A stretch of 64,000 nucleotides of DNA, taken from contig NC_087388.1 in the NCBI RefSeq assembly GCF_963675165.1, positions 6,419,651 through 6,483,650 on the forward strand. The letters are read 5' to 3'. Within the stretch, counting starts at the first letter, position 1; each line of letters begins with the position of its first letter. The notes under the pieces are model-generated. The model did no database searches. It was given only the letters and a program-made list of their open reading frames with translations, and had not been told where the DNA came from. The translations under genes and the position numbers were made by a program. The stretch is from Halichondria panicea. Taxonomy: Eukaryota; Porifera; Demospongiae; Suberitida; Halichondriidae. Shown here in pieces: positions 53,041 through 64,000 of the stretch.

Positions 53041-55442
53041 TCAGTGCATGAGACAATGTTCCACTAGTACAGTGGCTACTATCGTGTTGAACTCCAGTCC
53101 ATTTCTCTCCTCCAGCTGAAGGAAGAGTCCAGCCAATCTTTGGAATACTTCTGTTAGAATGCCCGCTAAGCAGTCGTGACTGTCACAGTGTAGCTGCTGT
53201 GTGATGAGTGCCTTTAGTGTGGACATGAGGTATGTGATGGTGTGGAGCTGTGAGGGTGCGAGGGACGTCAGTTTGTGGGTGGAGTCTATTAGGGACACGT
53301 CTTGTGGGGCCATGAATGGTGTCTGTGTGTGTGGGCGTGTGTGTGTGTAGTGATTGCATTATCAAAAATCAAATGCAATGTAGCAAGCATGAAAGTCATA
53401 CTCAATAGCCACAATCATACAAGTAGTGCTGTTGGATTTGGGAAAGCTTCTCAAAAACCATTATTATTAGGTAAATATTCGCCACAGATTATAATGAGCT
53501 ACTGTACGTTTTACACACGTGTACCTTAAGTGATGAGAAGAATGTAGCGAGTAGTCCTAGCAACACTCTCAAGTCTGTCTCCCCTCTCAAGAGGGACCAG
53601 TCCAGGGAGGAGTTCATCTCAGCCTAGTGAGGGGGGGGGGTACCATGACACACACACACACTCTGTTACTATTAGACACAGGCCCAAATTTTCTTTAAAG
53701 CCGTAAAACGAAGAATTTTATGTTGAAATTTCAAATGATAGCCGAAAATTATTCTGTAGAGTACTTGGTAACAGTACTTTCTTACAAACAAAAATCGAAC
53801 TCTTTCACTGTGCATAAAATAGATTTACTGACCTTGATAGCATGGATGGGATCTAGAATATCTGCGTCCAGATGATCGTCATAGCAACACACTTGTAAAC
53901 AGTTGAATATGACAGGATTTGCTTGACAACTACCGCCCAACACAAAGTGTAATATGACATCACAGCCTGGATCATGTGATCTCTCGGAAATCCTTGTACA
54001 CACGTCATGTACCACCTGTACAATCAGAACAGTATACACTGAGCAATAGTTCATGTGAAAAAATCCGTTGCAATGGTTACAAAGTATAGTACTGCAGTAC
54101 ACCAACAAAAATGAAACCCATAGAAAATGTTCTGTTTATTGAGGTGCCTATAATTATATCTATTTGTGTGTTCTTTATAATAGTGGTTCCATGTACCACA
54201 AAAACATTAAACTGGACCATCTCCAAACTCAAGTTAATGACCATTTCAGGTAACACTTTTGTCACATGTACCTCTCATGCCGTTGTACTTTTTTGAACGG
54301 CCATAACTTCAGTTCTGGCCATCCGATTTCAATTATTTTGTGATTTTCAGAAAGCTTAGAAAAAACTGTATCAGATGGCATGATCAGCTCCAAAATTTAA
54401 ATCGGACCTGATTTGAACTTTTCCCCCACGCCCACGCTTTCTTGTCAAAATAGGCCTTAAAAATGACCTTCGATTTTATTATACCATCTGAAAGAGTTCA
54501 CTTTAAGCTATCAGAAAATCATTAAACTGTTGAAATTGGACCATCTGAACCCAAGTTATGGCCGTTCAAAGATGCTACTTTTATCGCCGGTGTATTATTA
54601 CACATGCACAAACTTTAGGTACGTATTAATTGCACTCAATGTGACCTTACCTTTGGTATTTGTTTGAGGTCCACTTGCATTTCTCCATGGAGCACTTGAG
54701 CTTGGTTTTTTAAAAGGTCGTCAAAGGTCAATCTTGTATCACAGCTGCTCTCAACACACTCGGCAAAATTAGCTCCATCATTATCAACTTTTGATCTCTT
54801 GCTTTGAACATTATCACTAGCTCCATTTTCAATAGACAATCTATTGACCTCTAACCCCTTGTTACTATATAACTCGAGGGACGGATGGAACGTCCACAGT
54901 GTAGAGAGACGGTGACCAAACCGCTGCACAATCTCGATCTGTGACCTTGTCTGAATGGACCCAGGCCTGCACAGAGTGTGAGGAATTATACACTAATTTC
55001 TCATTATGGAGGCATTTTTGACTGCCTATAACTTGAGTTAAGAGTATGCGATTTCTTAAGTAAAATATGCATTCTGTAGCTCTTAGGGAGCTTAATCACA
55101 TCGTATGTTTAGATATGAGCAAAATGTATAGTAGTCTTGTCTTAACGTAATGCTAAGTCGAAAAACAATTATACTGGTTCGAGGCTAAGGCTATAATAGA
55201 CACACACAGAGTTGTATTTCTTACCTCTTTACACGGACATGTCCAATGGCAGCGTTGGCTGGAGTTCTAGTAGAGTAGATCATGTGACATGCAATAAGGA
55301 GTCCAGTACGTCCCAGGCCAGCGTGACAATGTACAGCCGCTTTACCTATACTCAGAGAATAGTCCAGCACCTTGACAGCATCCAGGAGTGTCTCTAGACT
55401 GGGCACACTGTAGTCTGACCAGCCAAAGTTGTAGTAGTACAC

Positions 55443-55477
<35 letters not shown>

Positions 55478-56804
55478 GTGTGGGTGTGTGGGTGTGGGTG
55501 TGGGTAGTGTGTGGGGGAGGTAGTACAATCAGTATTCTGCAATAGTACAAGTGAAGAGGTCATGATTGGCTGAGCAATACACATACAGAGCCAAAATTTA
55601 AGCTCCTAGCTATACCGTAAACCAATGTATGTAAAGCTGATAATGGTATGATATGATTGTGTCTCTCACCTCCCTCGCTCATGAGGTGTTGAGGTTGGTA
55701 GGTGAACCCAGAGTCCTCTAGTCCCGGTCCACACTTAGAGTGCTCCCAGGCACACTGCAGGTTGATAACACTGGATACACCCACACTGTAGGGGGGGGAG
55801 GTTGCCTGATGATAGGTCAGTTATCACTCGATACTGTACCTACAATGCTATCACTATTGACCTCCCTAAAGAGACCACCTCTCTATTGAGACCACTCAGT
55901 ACTGTCCCTACAATGCTATCACTATTGACCTCCCTAAAGAGACCACCTCTCTATTGAGACCACTCAGTACTGTCCCTACAATGCTATCACTATTGAGAGC
56001 CTACAGTTAACATGTGCTAACACTTTGCTAATAGGAAGGTAAAAGTGTTAAAAGTTGTGAGGTGGAAATTACACACATTGGTATCAATCGCACTTACTCT
56101 TGACAATTGACACTATTCAGTATAAGCACAGGATAATGCAAACACTAACATACTAAGACAACAAACTCTTGAGAAAAGTTTGCCTTGATACGCTAGTAAA
56201 CTACGCCAGGACATAGATTTTTAAACGGAGCTTTTTAGTATTGAGAACATTTTACAAAGTATTACAACGCAAACTTTAACACACCTACCTCTTAAACTGG
56301 CCAATGATATCGTAGATCCTGAACAGGAGTGTTGAGGGACGAGCCATGGCTAGCACATTATCAGTGACCCAGTGAGAGTAGAGACCCCTCAATGCCATGT
56401 CCTCTGACCTCCATTGCAGGGGACTCTCGTACTTACAACTCTGACCTCCACAGAACAACGAGCACTGGACTGAACCTGGTGTGTGTGTGTGTGTGTGTGT
56501 GTGAGTGAGGGGGCTATCTCTTTTTCGACATCTAAATTTGTTAGTAGTGGGTTGTGCAAATATGATATGAGATCTTACAATAGATATCTCACATGTCTAG
56601 CTAGCCTAGGTAGACTGTAGGAGTGCAGTATCTATGGCTAGCTAGCTACACAGTACAGTACAGAGGTATCTCTATCTCACCAGATGATGATCTTCTCAGT
56701 TTCTCTGACATGAGGCTGTAGGCAGGTACTGGTCCATCATCTCTCTTCCTGTGAGCACCTCTGGGGGAGTAGCTCTTCCTCTCTTTGAGCTGCTCCTTCA
56801 ACAT
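53041..56804 (-). CDS. PTPDC1: PTPDC1-like dual-specificity/tyrosine phosphatase
   Basis: CDC14-related phosphatase; vertebrate PTPDC1 is linked to cilia and centrosomes. Eight exons: 56681-56804, 56289-56475, 55670-55785, 55225-55441, 54651-54966, 53833-54015, 53525-53623 and 53041-53322; 507 aa. Family blocks: ALRGLYSHWVTDNVLAMARP, VSSVINLQCAWEHSKCG, YYYNFGWSDYSVPSLETLLD (general-acid Asp in the WSD loop), AVHCHAGLGRTGLLIACHMI (catalytic Cys and Arg of HCX5R) and RPGSIQTRSQI. The C-terminal helical region is poorly conserved but aligns in order. The first Met opens KEQLKERKSYSPRG; an earlier start upstream of a possible 5'UTR intron cannot be excluded. Confidence 0.93.
54294..54571. repeat. 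Fold-back repeat, family F, with perfect ends
   Basis: Starts ttgaacggccataactt and ends aagttatggccgttcaa, a perfect 17-bp terminal inverted repeat, with mirrored internal attttcagaaagcttag and ctatcagaaaatcatt. In a PTPDC1 intron. This copy best defines the family ends. Confidence 0.85.
55834..55996. repeat. ~66-bp tandem repeat, inverse of the ARPC4 intron copy
   Basis: Two-plus units of ctacaatgctatcactattg acctccctaaagagaccacc, the reverse complement of the repeat at 24853-25013. In a PTPDC1 intron. Confidence 0.85.
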
Positions 56805-57035
56805 CTCTGCACTGTGTGTGTGTTTCTATGGGCACATCACAAGTAGGCCGGGCTTTACCTCGAGGGAAGTTGGGTCCATTTGGTAATGTATCGTTAACTA
56901 AATAAACTATAAATGACTTGTGCAAGCCACGCATGCGCAACATTCTCTATGAATTTATATACATGTGTACATGATTAATTGTACATGTATAATAATGGAA
57001 AAGGTCATTCCACCCCTTAACTTACTTGCTATAAC
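56805..57035. promoter_or_regulatory. Divergent promoter PTPDC1/TRAF-like gene
   Basis: 231 bp between divergent starts. acgcatgcgcaac at 56928-56940 is NRF1-like. A similar gcgcatgcgcac lies in the duplicated region at about 61206. Confidence 0.55.
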
Positions 57036-58355
57036 ATGGCAATCAATACTAGTGGCTATGACCTGAACTGGTTGGAGCCCCCTCCTGATGACCTCAAGTG
57101 TCTCATCTGCCTCTGTGTGGCCAGGGACCCTCACCAACATCCTGGAGATGACACCAACGAATGTGGCAAAGTATTCTGTCGTAACTGCATCACTGAATAC
57201 CAGAAAAACAAGACAACTTGCCCAAACTGTCGGAAAAACCTCACTCACTTCAAGGATGCAAAAAGTAAGAGCCATACAAGTATACATGAGTATAAATAGT
57301 ACTGCATGAGTCAATGCTATACAATCACATCAATAGGTGCCCGGCAAATAAGATCCATCAAGGTCAAGTGCGACAACAATGGTTGTCCCTGGGTGGGGGA
57401 ACTTGGCTCCTTAGATGCACACCTTCAGTCATGTGACTATGCTCTCCTGCCCTGTACTAACAAGTGCAAGATCGATAACGAGATTGCCAAGTTTCTGAGG
57501 AGGAAGGATCTTAAAGACCACCTTACCAACGACTGCCCAAGACGCCAGTACAAGTGTTCATATTGCAAAGAGACGGGTGAATACCAAGAGAGGATCACCA
57601 CTCATCTAGATACCTGTCCGAAGGTCAAAGTACTATGCCCAAATCCCCAGTGCCCAGTCGGAAATTTTCGAAGCCAAATCGACAGCCATCGCTCCACCTG
57701 CAAGTATGAGACTGTGCGCTGCAAGTATGCTGAAGTTGGATGTAAAGAAAGACTTGTACGACAAGAACTCTCAAAACACGAGGAAGATGACCAATTTCAC
57801 CTTCGAGTAACGACTGTAAAAGTTCTAGAGCTTACCAAAATGAATAGGTATCTGCTTAAATCTACTAGCAGAGTTCCTTGTACAGTCAGATTAGCTAACT
57901 ATCTGAAATACAAGAGTGATGCTGATGAATTTTGCAGTCCTCCGTTCTACACTTCTTACACTGGCTACAAGATGTGTATCAATGTGTATGCCAATGGCCT
58001 TGGTGATGGTAATGGCACTCATGTTTCAGTGTATGCCCATCTCATGAAGGGAGACAATGATGACTCCCTGTCTTGGCCGTTCACTGGGAAAGTCACATTC
58101 GAGCTACTCAACCAACTGGAGGACAAGAACCATCACCAGGAGACAACCCTATTCCGAGCAGACAGTAAGTCCAGTCAGAGAGTGGTGGAGCGTGAGAGAG
58201 CATCACTAGGATACGGCCGGCCAAAGTTCATCTCCCACGCTGACCTCGACTACAAATCTGACAAGAACACTAAGTACCTCAAAGACGATACTCTGATGTT
58301 CAGGGTATCTGTACAAGTACCTGACTACAAGCCATGGCTAGAGTGTACTCTCTAA
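57036..58355 (+). CDS. RING-TRAF-type zinc finger-MATH protein (TRAF family)
   Basis: Likely E3 ubiquitin ligase/adaptor of TNF-receptor-type signalling. Two exons, 57036-57264 and 57337-58355; 415 aa. A RING finger lies at about residues 22-68 (CLICLCVARD, ECGKVFCRNC, CPNCRKNL), with a longer than usual first loop. TRAF-type zinc fingers follow at about 90-200 (CDNNGCPWVGELGSLDAHLQ, CPRRQYKCSYC, CPNPQCPVGNF, CKYAEVGCKERL). A short helix leads to a MATH/TRAF-C domain (TGYKMCINVYANGLGDGNGT, HVSVYAHLMKGDNDD, FISHADLD, LMFRVSVQV). The layout is that of TRAF4/TRAF6-like proteins; the exact orthologue is unclear. Pieces of its 3' end are duplicated downstream. Confidence 0.92.
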
Positions 58356-58482
58356 AGACCTAGTTATATCCAGTTTTTTTTTAGTTTATCAACTAAAAAG
58401 TTGAACGATAGCTATAGCTGACATTCCATGTGTGGTAGTACCAAGAAGTTATGGTGTAATTTATAATTTTCGGTTATACAAT

Positions 58483-58610
58483 GCAGTGGTGGATTCGTTG
58501 TTGAATCAGCTCACGAGTTGCTAAGATACGCAACAAAGTACCTCCGACTGTCAGGCCTGGAAGCAAAGGCTCATCTGTTCGATGAGTGTTTCAGAGGAAG
58601 GGGGAGGATC
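58483..58610 (+). pseudogene. Inverted copy of the last plexin exon
   Basis: ggtggattcgttgttgaatc, gagttgctaagatacgc and cctccgactgtcaggcctgg match the minus-strand terminal plexin exon at 62520-62645, in opposite orientation, with a short internal deletion and changed ends. It can no longer encode the plexin tail. Confidence 0.85.
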
Positions 58611-58639
58611 TAGAAATGTGGTATACAGTTATCTCTTAT

Positions 58640-58757
58640 GGGCAAAGAACGGTTCATCTCACTACCCACGCTTACCTCGATTGCACTCAGTACCTTAAAG
58701 ATGATCTGTACAAGTACCTGACTATAAACCATGGCTGGAGTGTACACTCTAAGAATG
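58640..58757 (+). pseudogene. Duplicated fragment of the TRAF-like gene 3' end
   Basis: ggttcatctcactacccacg, gtaccttaaagatgatct and acaagtacctgactataaac repeat, with changes, the end of the MATH exon (58215-58355), down to the stop codon region. A short deletion removes the MFRVS part. Confidence 0.8.
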
Positions 58758-59974
58758 TTTGGTTAACCCAGAAACTATAATTATACTGTTTGAACTGACA
58801 AGAAATATTTATGTGCATCAATTAGACTCTATAATGTTTACAGTAGTACCATTGAAAATGCAATAAAAGAAGTCAAGTGGACGACATTATCACAGTTTAT
58901 TAAAGTCATTTGAGTTAACAAGCTTGACAAAGCTTTATACCTCTTCCCTATAGCCTCGACTCCAGCCCCTCAGCGGCCTGGAATCGAGGCTAACCTCTTC
59001 CCTTGTTGTTCAGTCTTCAGAATAATGTTTTCTAAGCTTCAGAGAAGAGAGAAGCTTCAGCTAAGAGCCATTCCAATAATGATAAAACGGGAACTGACTT
59101 CTAGTACACGATAGTACACGAATATAAATGTCACGAAAGTGAACGAGAATATCCATTCGTAAGAATCTGACGAACGACTGACGCATGCGCAGACAACTAG
59201 TACCAGGCCTAGTTGTTCGCCTAATCGTTATAAAAGCGAAAACTTGGCCTGGGATCGAGGCTACAGCTTAGTCTTGCGGACCCAGACCCTGAAAGAGGGT
59301 CTGGCCAATTTCACCGTACAGAGTTGTGTTGATGGCGCCACAAATATCGTGGCGCTCTAAGTGGCTGATTATGGTGTTTGTAGTAAGTTGTGAAACCGCA
59401 CAGCTGCACTGCTAGCTAATTGTACACTGTAACGGCTGGCTTGCGAGACTACTTGCAGATAGCATTCTAGTGCAGAGCTAGCTACTAAGTATATATAGAG
59501 TAGCAACACTCGGGGGACAACTTGAAGTTTTGCTACGCACTATTCTGCAATGGTATTCCAAGTAAACTAAGCAAAATAGGCATAACTCGAGAACAAAGCA
59601 TTATTTTGCAAATCCAAGAAAACATGACTAGAAGCCTATAGAAACTCTTCCTTGCACTTAATTGATCCTTGAGCAGCTGTAGCAGTCTACACAGACAGAC
59701 ACACTACTCGCTTGCACATGCACACCGAGGCATAGATCAATAGGGGTTGGTTATTAATTATTATGCCATAGCAAAAAATTATTATTATATTAATATTATG
59801 CCATAGCATAAAATAGGTACCGGTACTGGTGAGAATTATTCTGGTACAATTATGAAAATAATAGGCAGGTTTTGAAAGTACAGGTCATAATTAAAGGGCT
59901 CCCGTAAAGAAGGGCTATTAAACAATATTCAGTCTGAATAATTGTTGTTTAATAGCACTAACTTTCTCTGCATA

Positions 59975-60212
59975 CCGTATAATTATATAGCGCAACATTT
60001 TCGAGGGGCTTAATTTTCGCTGATTTCGTGGGTTAGCAACCCTACACGAAAATTAAGTCCACAAAAATTGATTAGAATTATCTGCTATAACGTGCAAAGA
60101 TTAAAGGCGTGGCTTCCGGTAAACAGTTATTCCACGAACATTGTGCCAACGAAATGCTTTTAGAGGCCATCCTACGAAATATAAGTGCCTCAAACATTTC
60201 GCGCTATACGGT
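59975..60212. mobile_element. MITE with taccgtata...tatacggta ends
   Basis: The left end taccgtataattatatagcg, then caacattttcgaggggctta, is mirrored by the right end cctcaaacatttcgcgctat followed by acggta. About 240 bp, non-coding. Confidence 0.7.
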
Positions 60213-60538
60213 AGATCAAAGCTCCAGCTGCAATATGGACAGTCAAAAGCAACTCTATAGCTAGAAATTCATGATCGGTTTTAATAAAGGTCAAAGGTCG
60301 CAATCAATTATCGATCGCGAACTTTGACCTCCGTTTTCTCGAATACGTTTAATACCGTTTTTTACCGGAGGCCTTCAATTATAGTGTAAACATTTGCAGG
60401 CCTGATGGTTAATACTGACGGTTAATTATCCGAGTCTCCTTGGTATTCTGTAGTGTTAATAGATAGTGTCAGTCGTGTGGCCATTATTGATGTTACTTGT
60501 GCAATGACATGGGGTCGCTTTGGTGGAATATGTGGGAA

Positions 60539-60923
60539 TACAGTAGACTCTCGTTAATCCGGTCACCCTTGAGACATGTACAGCAACTTGGACGGAATAG
60601 CGAAGTGGCTGTATTTCAAGAAATAGCCGCGGCTTAAAAAAATGACCTTACTTTGAATCTAATGACTACTTTTGCGGTTCTTGTATATATAGCGAGGTAA
60701 GTTGCATTTCAGTTTTCGGTTCTGAATCATTCTGCTCTCTATTATTTATTTTAAGTGTATAATCTGCCAAACCACACCTAAAATGTCATATCCAGCCGTA
60801 ATAATTTGAGGCAGCTATACAGTATAATTATACGTACGCGGAATAGCGAGTGGCCGCATTTCAGGGCGAGTTTTGTGAAACGACCGGTAATTCAAAGAAC
60901 CCGATTGGCGAGAGTCTACTGTA
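60539..60923. mobile_element. Pogo/Tigger-like MITE with TA target duplication
   Basis: TA, then CAGTAGACTCTCG (60541-60553), and CGAGAGTCTACTG (60909-60921), then TA: a perfect 13-bp terminal inverted repeat with TA duplication. The start cagtagactctcgttaatcc resembles Tigger/pogo ends. About 380 bp, no transposase. Confidence 0.85.
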
Positions 60924-61048
60924 GTTAGTAGTCATTGTGAAGCCTCGTTCCAACGTCAATTTTTCTTTAATAAAACGGAAGGAAGAAAAAGTCGTAATAT
61001 GCGGTATTGGATAGCCGGCTTTGTACTGTACATGCTAATATTGGCTCT

Positions 61049-61135
61049 CTCTCACCAAATCATGATCTTCTCAGTTCTCTGACATGAGGCTGTAAGCAGG
61101 AACTGGTCCATCATCTCTCTTCCAATACAGGTATA
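61049..61135 (-). pseudogene. Duplicated first exon of PTPDC1 (fragment)
   Basis: tgacatgaggctgtaagcag and actggtccatcatctctctt are near copies of 56700-56753, including the following splice-donor side. The reading frame is altered by small changes. It lies 200 bp before the MATH-only ORF, as the parent exon lies before the TRAF gene. Confidence 0.85.
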
Positions 61136-61336
61136 TAATAGCTAGGTACCTTTGGGGGATCGGAGCAGCTCTTCTCTCCACACAGTACTCCCACTCCACC
61201 CTTGTGTGCGCATGCGCACTGGCTCCAGCTGGCTACTTGCTGTTTCATGTTTATGTTGACGCTGGCCGTTTGTCTGTACTGCACAGCTAGCTGTACTGTG
61301 AGGTTACCAGCTCGTCTATTTAGTCTACCGTGAGTT

Positions 61337-61738
61337 ATGGCTGCCATAATGGATGAACCGACTATATTCGAAGTGCCTGATTGTGAGAACCTGATGTACA
61401 CTGGTCAGACACACTCACTGCCCCTCACAATGCAGAGCAACACAATGACCATCACGGTGGACTTCAAAGAGAAGTATGTTTGGGTGAATGTTGAACTGAA
61501 GCAAAAAAGTTCCGATTATCTCACCGTGACAGTTAAAGTCGAGCTACTCAGCCATCGGTCGAGCAGGAACAATCCCGCGGAGATATTCACATTTGCTGTT
61601 TTGAATCAACAGTACGATGCCAGGAAGCTTCTTACCCATGCAGACCTCGATAAAGAAGACAATGGCTACCTCGTCAACAAGAAAGGTCATATTACAGATA
61701 GACTGAGGTTCCGAGTATCTGTACAAGAACAAAACTAG
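61337..61738 (+). CDS. MATH-domain-only ORF, paralogue of the TRAF-like gene
   Basis: 133 codons on a single exon. The C-terminal half resembles the end of the TRAF-like MATH domain (LLTHADLDKEDNGY and DRLRFRVSVQEQN against FISHADLDYKSD and LMFRVSVQV). There is no RING or zinc finger. The upstream region has a gcgcatgcgcac motif like the parental promoter. It may be an expressed truncated TRAF domain or a fragment that happens to stay open. Confidence 0.55.
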   Translation: MAAIMDEPTIFEVPDCENLMYTGQTHSLPLTMQSNTMTITVDFKEKYVWVNVELKQKSSDYLTVTVKVELLSHRSSRNNPAEIFTFAVLNQQYDARKLLTHADLDKEDNGYLVNKKGHITDRLRFRVSVQEQN

Positions 61739-62493
61739 CCGAGTACAAGTACAAGTGTGTATACTCCGTGCTGCTGAGACTTCCTACTAGAAACTATTAT
61801 TCTAGTGCTATGTATGTATGTATGTAGCTATATTAGTATGTGTGATAATAGAACAAGACAAAACTAGCCGAGTGTGTATGCTTGAAACTTCTAACTATAT
61901 TCTAGTGCTATATGTATGTGTGTATGATAATGCATGCATGTGATCATAATAATATTATGCATGAACGAGTTATTATTGTGATCTTCACAAAGAATCTGCT
62001 TTACGTACACTAAGAGTGAAGTTCTGTTGATGTGATTATTAACTGAAAAATGGCTTATGTAAGCAATATGTATACATGCGCTTTAATCAACAGTTCGACG
62101 ATTCTTTCCGCTGCCATAACTTGAATTCCGTGGATCCATGCAATGTCAACATTTTATGGAAAAAATCGTATTTTGAGAGATAAAAGGATTTGTAAGTTTG
62201 GCGATACCATGGATAAAATAGCCTATGGTCCAAGGCCGAAAAATGACTGGCAAATTAGTTGCTATATACTTTGAATTTTTTCGTGTTTCTGCTCAAAAAC
62301 CTCGAAATTTCGTGCCTATACACAACACAAGTTTTTAATTTGATACTGTATGCATGTGATAGATAGGTATTGCACAATAAATATACATAACGTCTAAAAA
62401 ATTAATTGTAAAAATCAAATTAGGAAAATAAGGTGGCAATATCAGATTAAAGTCATGTGACTGTTCTTAAATTGACTGTTCTTAAAATAATAG
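61739..62493. other. Intergenic before plexin 3' end
   Basis: AT-rich, with a tandemly echoed gacaaaactagccgagt phrase (duplicated 3' sequence of the MATH ORF) and a partial family F fold-back copy at about 62108-62280. Confidence 0.6.
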
Positions 62494-63967
62494 TTAAGTT
62501 TGAAACACTTTGACGATGCCATCGAACAGCTGAGCCTTTGCTTCCAGGCCTGACAGTCGGAGGTTGCTCGTTATCTGCTGATTGTACTTGGACGCGTATC
62601 TTAGCAACTCGTAGAGGGCTGACTCAACAACGAATCCACCACCGTTCCTTGTCATCTGATTCTGATGCTGTATATAGAGGAAAGAGGTATTCCATATAAT
62701 ATAAATGCGATAAATATGGCAGAATTCTATTATGCAACTGCATGCACAATAGTATACGTACAGTATACACTATAGTGTGGTTACATACGTAGGTACAATG
62801 CACTGGAGCGGTTTCTGTATTATATTGGTTTCTATATTGTGCAGTGTTCAACTCACCACTGAGAGCTGCTTAAGGTAGCTTTGCATATCGTCCTCTGGCA
62901 CTTTGGGGAGGTTATGGATGTCCTGGTAGTACTGCTTCACTTGTGCCCGGTAACCCTGCACCTCTTTGTTGTAGAGCAGCTTGCTAGTGGGGGAGTCCTG
63001 CAGTGTTTGTGTTGTGTTGATTCGTGTTTATTGGTGAACAGTGAACAAATCGAAACTCATTATGATAGGACTTCAACAGTGCATGAATATATAAATGCAT
63101 GGAAGCTTTAATTTCCTATAACTTGTTTCTACATATACACACCCCCTAGGCCTGCATACTATTATACTTACAATATTGAGCTTGGTGTCAGCAAAGGAGC
63201 AGCCATCAATGAAGGCTTGTGCTATCACGGACAGACAAGCGTCGACAGTGTGAGACTTGTTGATATCGAACACAAACTCAGGATTCTTGATCATGTTCAC
63301 CCAGAACCTCAAAGAGAGAGCGTTGTTCTTCCACATATGAACCACATCGGTGTCCACCACTCGAGCGGAGTCGGCTTCATCGTCAAGGAAATCAAACAGA
63401 TATTTGATGGCCATTGGCACAGAGTCTGCCCCAGGGGCGTATCCCATGGGTCCCTACACCAAACAAAGTGTATAATAATAAATACAAACTGTTTGCATTT
63501 TGACTTTTGCTTTGAACAGCCAGAACTTTTGTTCTATTTCAGTGGCAATATGATTTTCTGAACGCTGAGAAAAAACTGTATTAGATGGTATGTTCAGCTC
63601 AAATTTGTTGCTCAGACCCAAATTTGTACTTTTCCTCCACCTTATATTATAGCCCATGCCTTTTTGTCAAAATTGGCCTCAAATATGACTTTTAATTTTA
63701 ACGCATCATCTGAAAGATCTCACTTTAAGTTATTAGAAAATCATAAAATCATTGAAATTGAACCTTTCAAACAAGAGTTACGGCTGTTCAAAGATCCAGA
63801 TAACATTAGCACAATAGTTATACGTTACACTTTTCTGACCCTGCCCTTACCTGTGCAGCTGGTGACTGTGGGAACATGGTGCCATAGCGACCAGTGGGGG
63901 AGACTGGCGGGTGGGAGACAGTGAACAGACTGGTGAACAAGTCGTCTACAAACTTCTGGAGAATACT
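62494..63967 (-). CDS. Plexin, C-terminal RasGAP part (5' end off window)
   Basis: Semaphorin receptor; the intracellular GAP domain acts on Rap/R-Ras GTPases. The last four coding exons are visible: 63851-63967, 63172-63453, 62857-62997 and 62494-62667. Matches to plexin [104 protein letters not shown] and a helical tail ending KVFQT. The second GAP arginine motif (LRFWVN) is intact. The ectodomain, membrane span and first part of the GAP lie beyond the right edge. Confidence 0.95.
63521..63793. repeat. Fold-back repeat, family F
   Basis: tttgaacagccagaact at the left and agttacggctgttcaaag at the right, with mirrored gattttctgaacgctgag and ttattagaaaatcat inside. In a plexin intron. Confidence 0.8.
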
Positions 63968-64000
63968 CTGTGGGGGAATAAGGGGTGGGGATTTGATATC

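Larger units (their letters stand above)
58800..61048. other. Gene-poor stretch with repeats
   Basis: No conserved exon was recognised. It holds an AT-rich segment, a ccagaccct/agggtctgg hairpin at 59282-59304, two transposon-like elements (59975-60212 and 60539-60923), and repeated short phrases such as gggatcgaggcta. Confidence 0.55.

Noticed and set aside
58586-58780. Short ORF with YLKDDLYKYLTINHGW
   Set aside because: It is the rearranged duplicate of the TRAF-like 3' end, not an independent gene.

Overview
This window reads as part of a compact animal nuclear genome, most likely a sponge. The species call is an inference from metazoan gene content (a plexin RasGAP tail, a PMCA calcium pump with a PDZ-type C-terminus, a TRAF protein), dense short introns and very short intergenic gaps. 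Genes were assembled exon by exon from splice sites, reading-frame phase and recalled protein families; no database search was run. The exon phases of every complete gene reported here sum to a multiple of three.

Left part (0-26 kb): ZMYND10 (-, 3' end off the window), ACAT1 (+), RAD52 (-), RPN1 (+), a plasma-membrane Ca2+ ATPase (+, 13 exons), TMEM258 (-) and ARPC4 (+). Divergent pairs share promoters of about 100-260 bp (ZMYND10/ACAT1, RAD52/RPN1, TMEM258/ARPC4). RPN1 and TMEM258 are both oligosaccharyltransferase subunits and lie on either side of the pump gene.

Middle (26.4-44.3 kb): a PPT2-like lysosomal thioesterase gene (-) that lacks recognisable 5' exons and carries one in-frame TAG. 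One of its introns has grown to about 16.4 kb by holding a tandem array of a Penelope-like retroelement (PLE) on the opposite strand. The array has five copies of a 1.1-kb leader (L) and three nearly identical bodies. Each body carries a small ORF1 and a 783-codon RT + GIY-YIG ORF2. Units are joined by (CA)n tracts, each body ends in an interleaved A-B-A'-B' inverted repeat, and ORF1 and ORF2 overlap at a T TTT TTA heptamer in the frame needed for a -1 shift. This array is the most unusual part of the window.

Right part (44.8-64 kb): a PXK/SLOB-type pseudokinase with an N-terminal membrane anchor (-), DCAF13 (-) and RPS23 (+) as a divergent ribosome-biogenesis pair, PTPDC1 (-) and a RING-TRAF-MATH gene (+) as another divergent pair, then a zone of shuffled duplicates (pieces of PTPDC1, TRAF and plexin exons, and a MATH-only ORF), then the 3' end of a plexin gene (-) running off the right edge.

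Introns are full of small repeats: several fold-back or MITE families, minisatellites, and (GT)n/(CA)n tracts that repeatedly abut splice donors and acceptors in transcript orientation.
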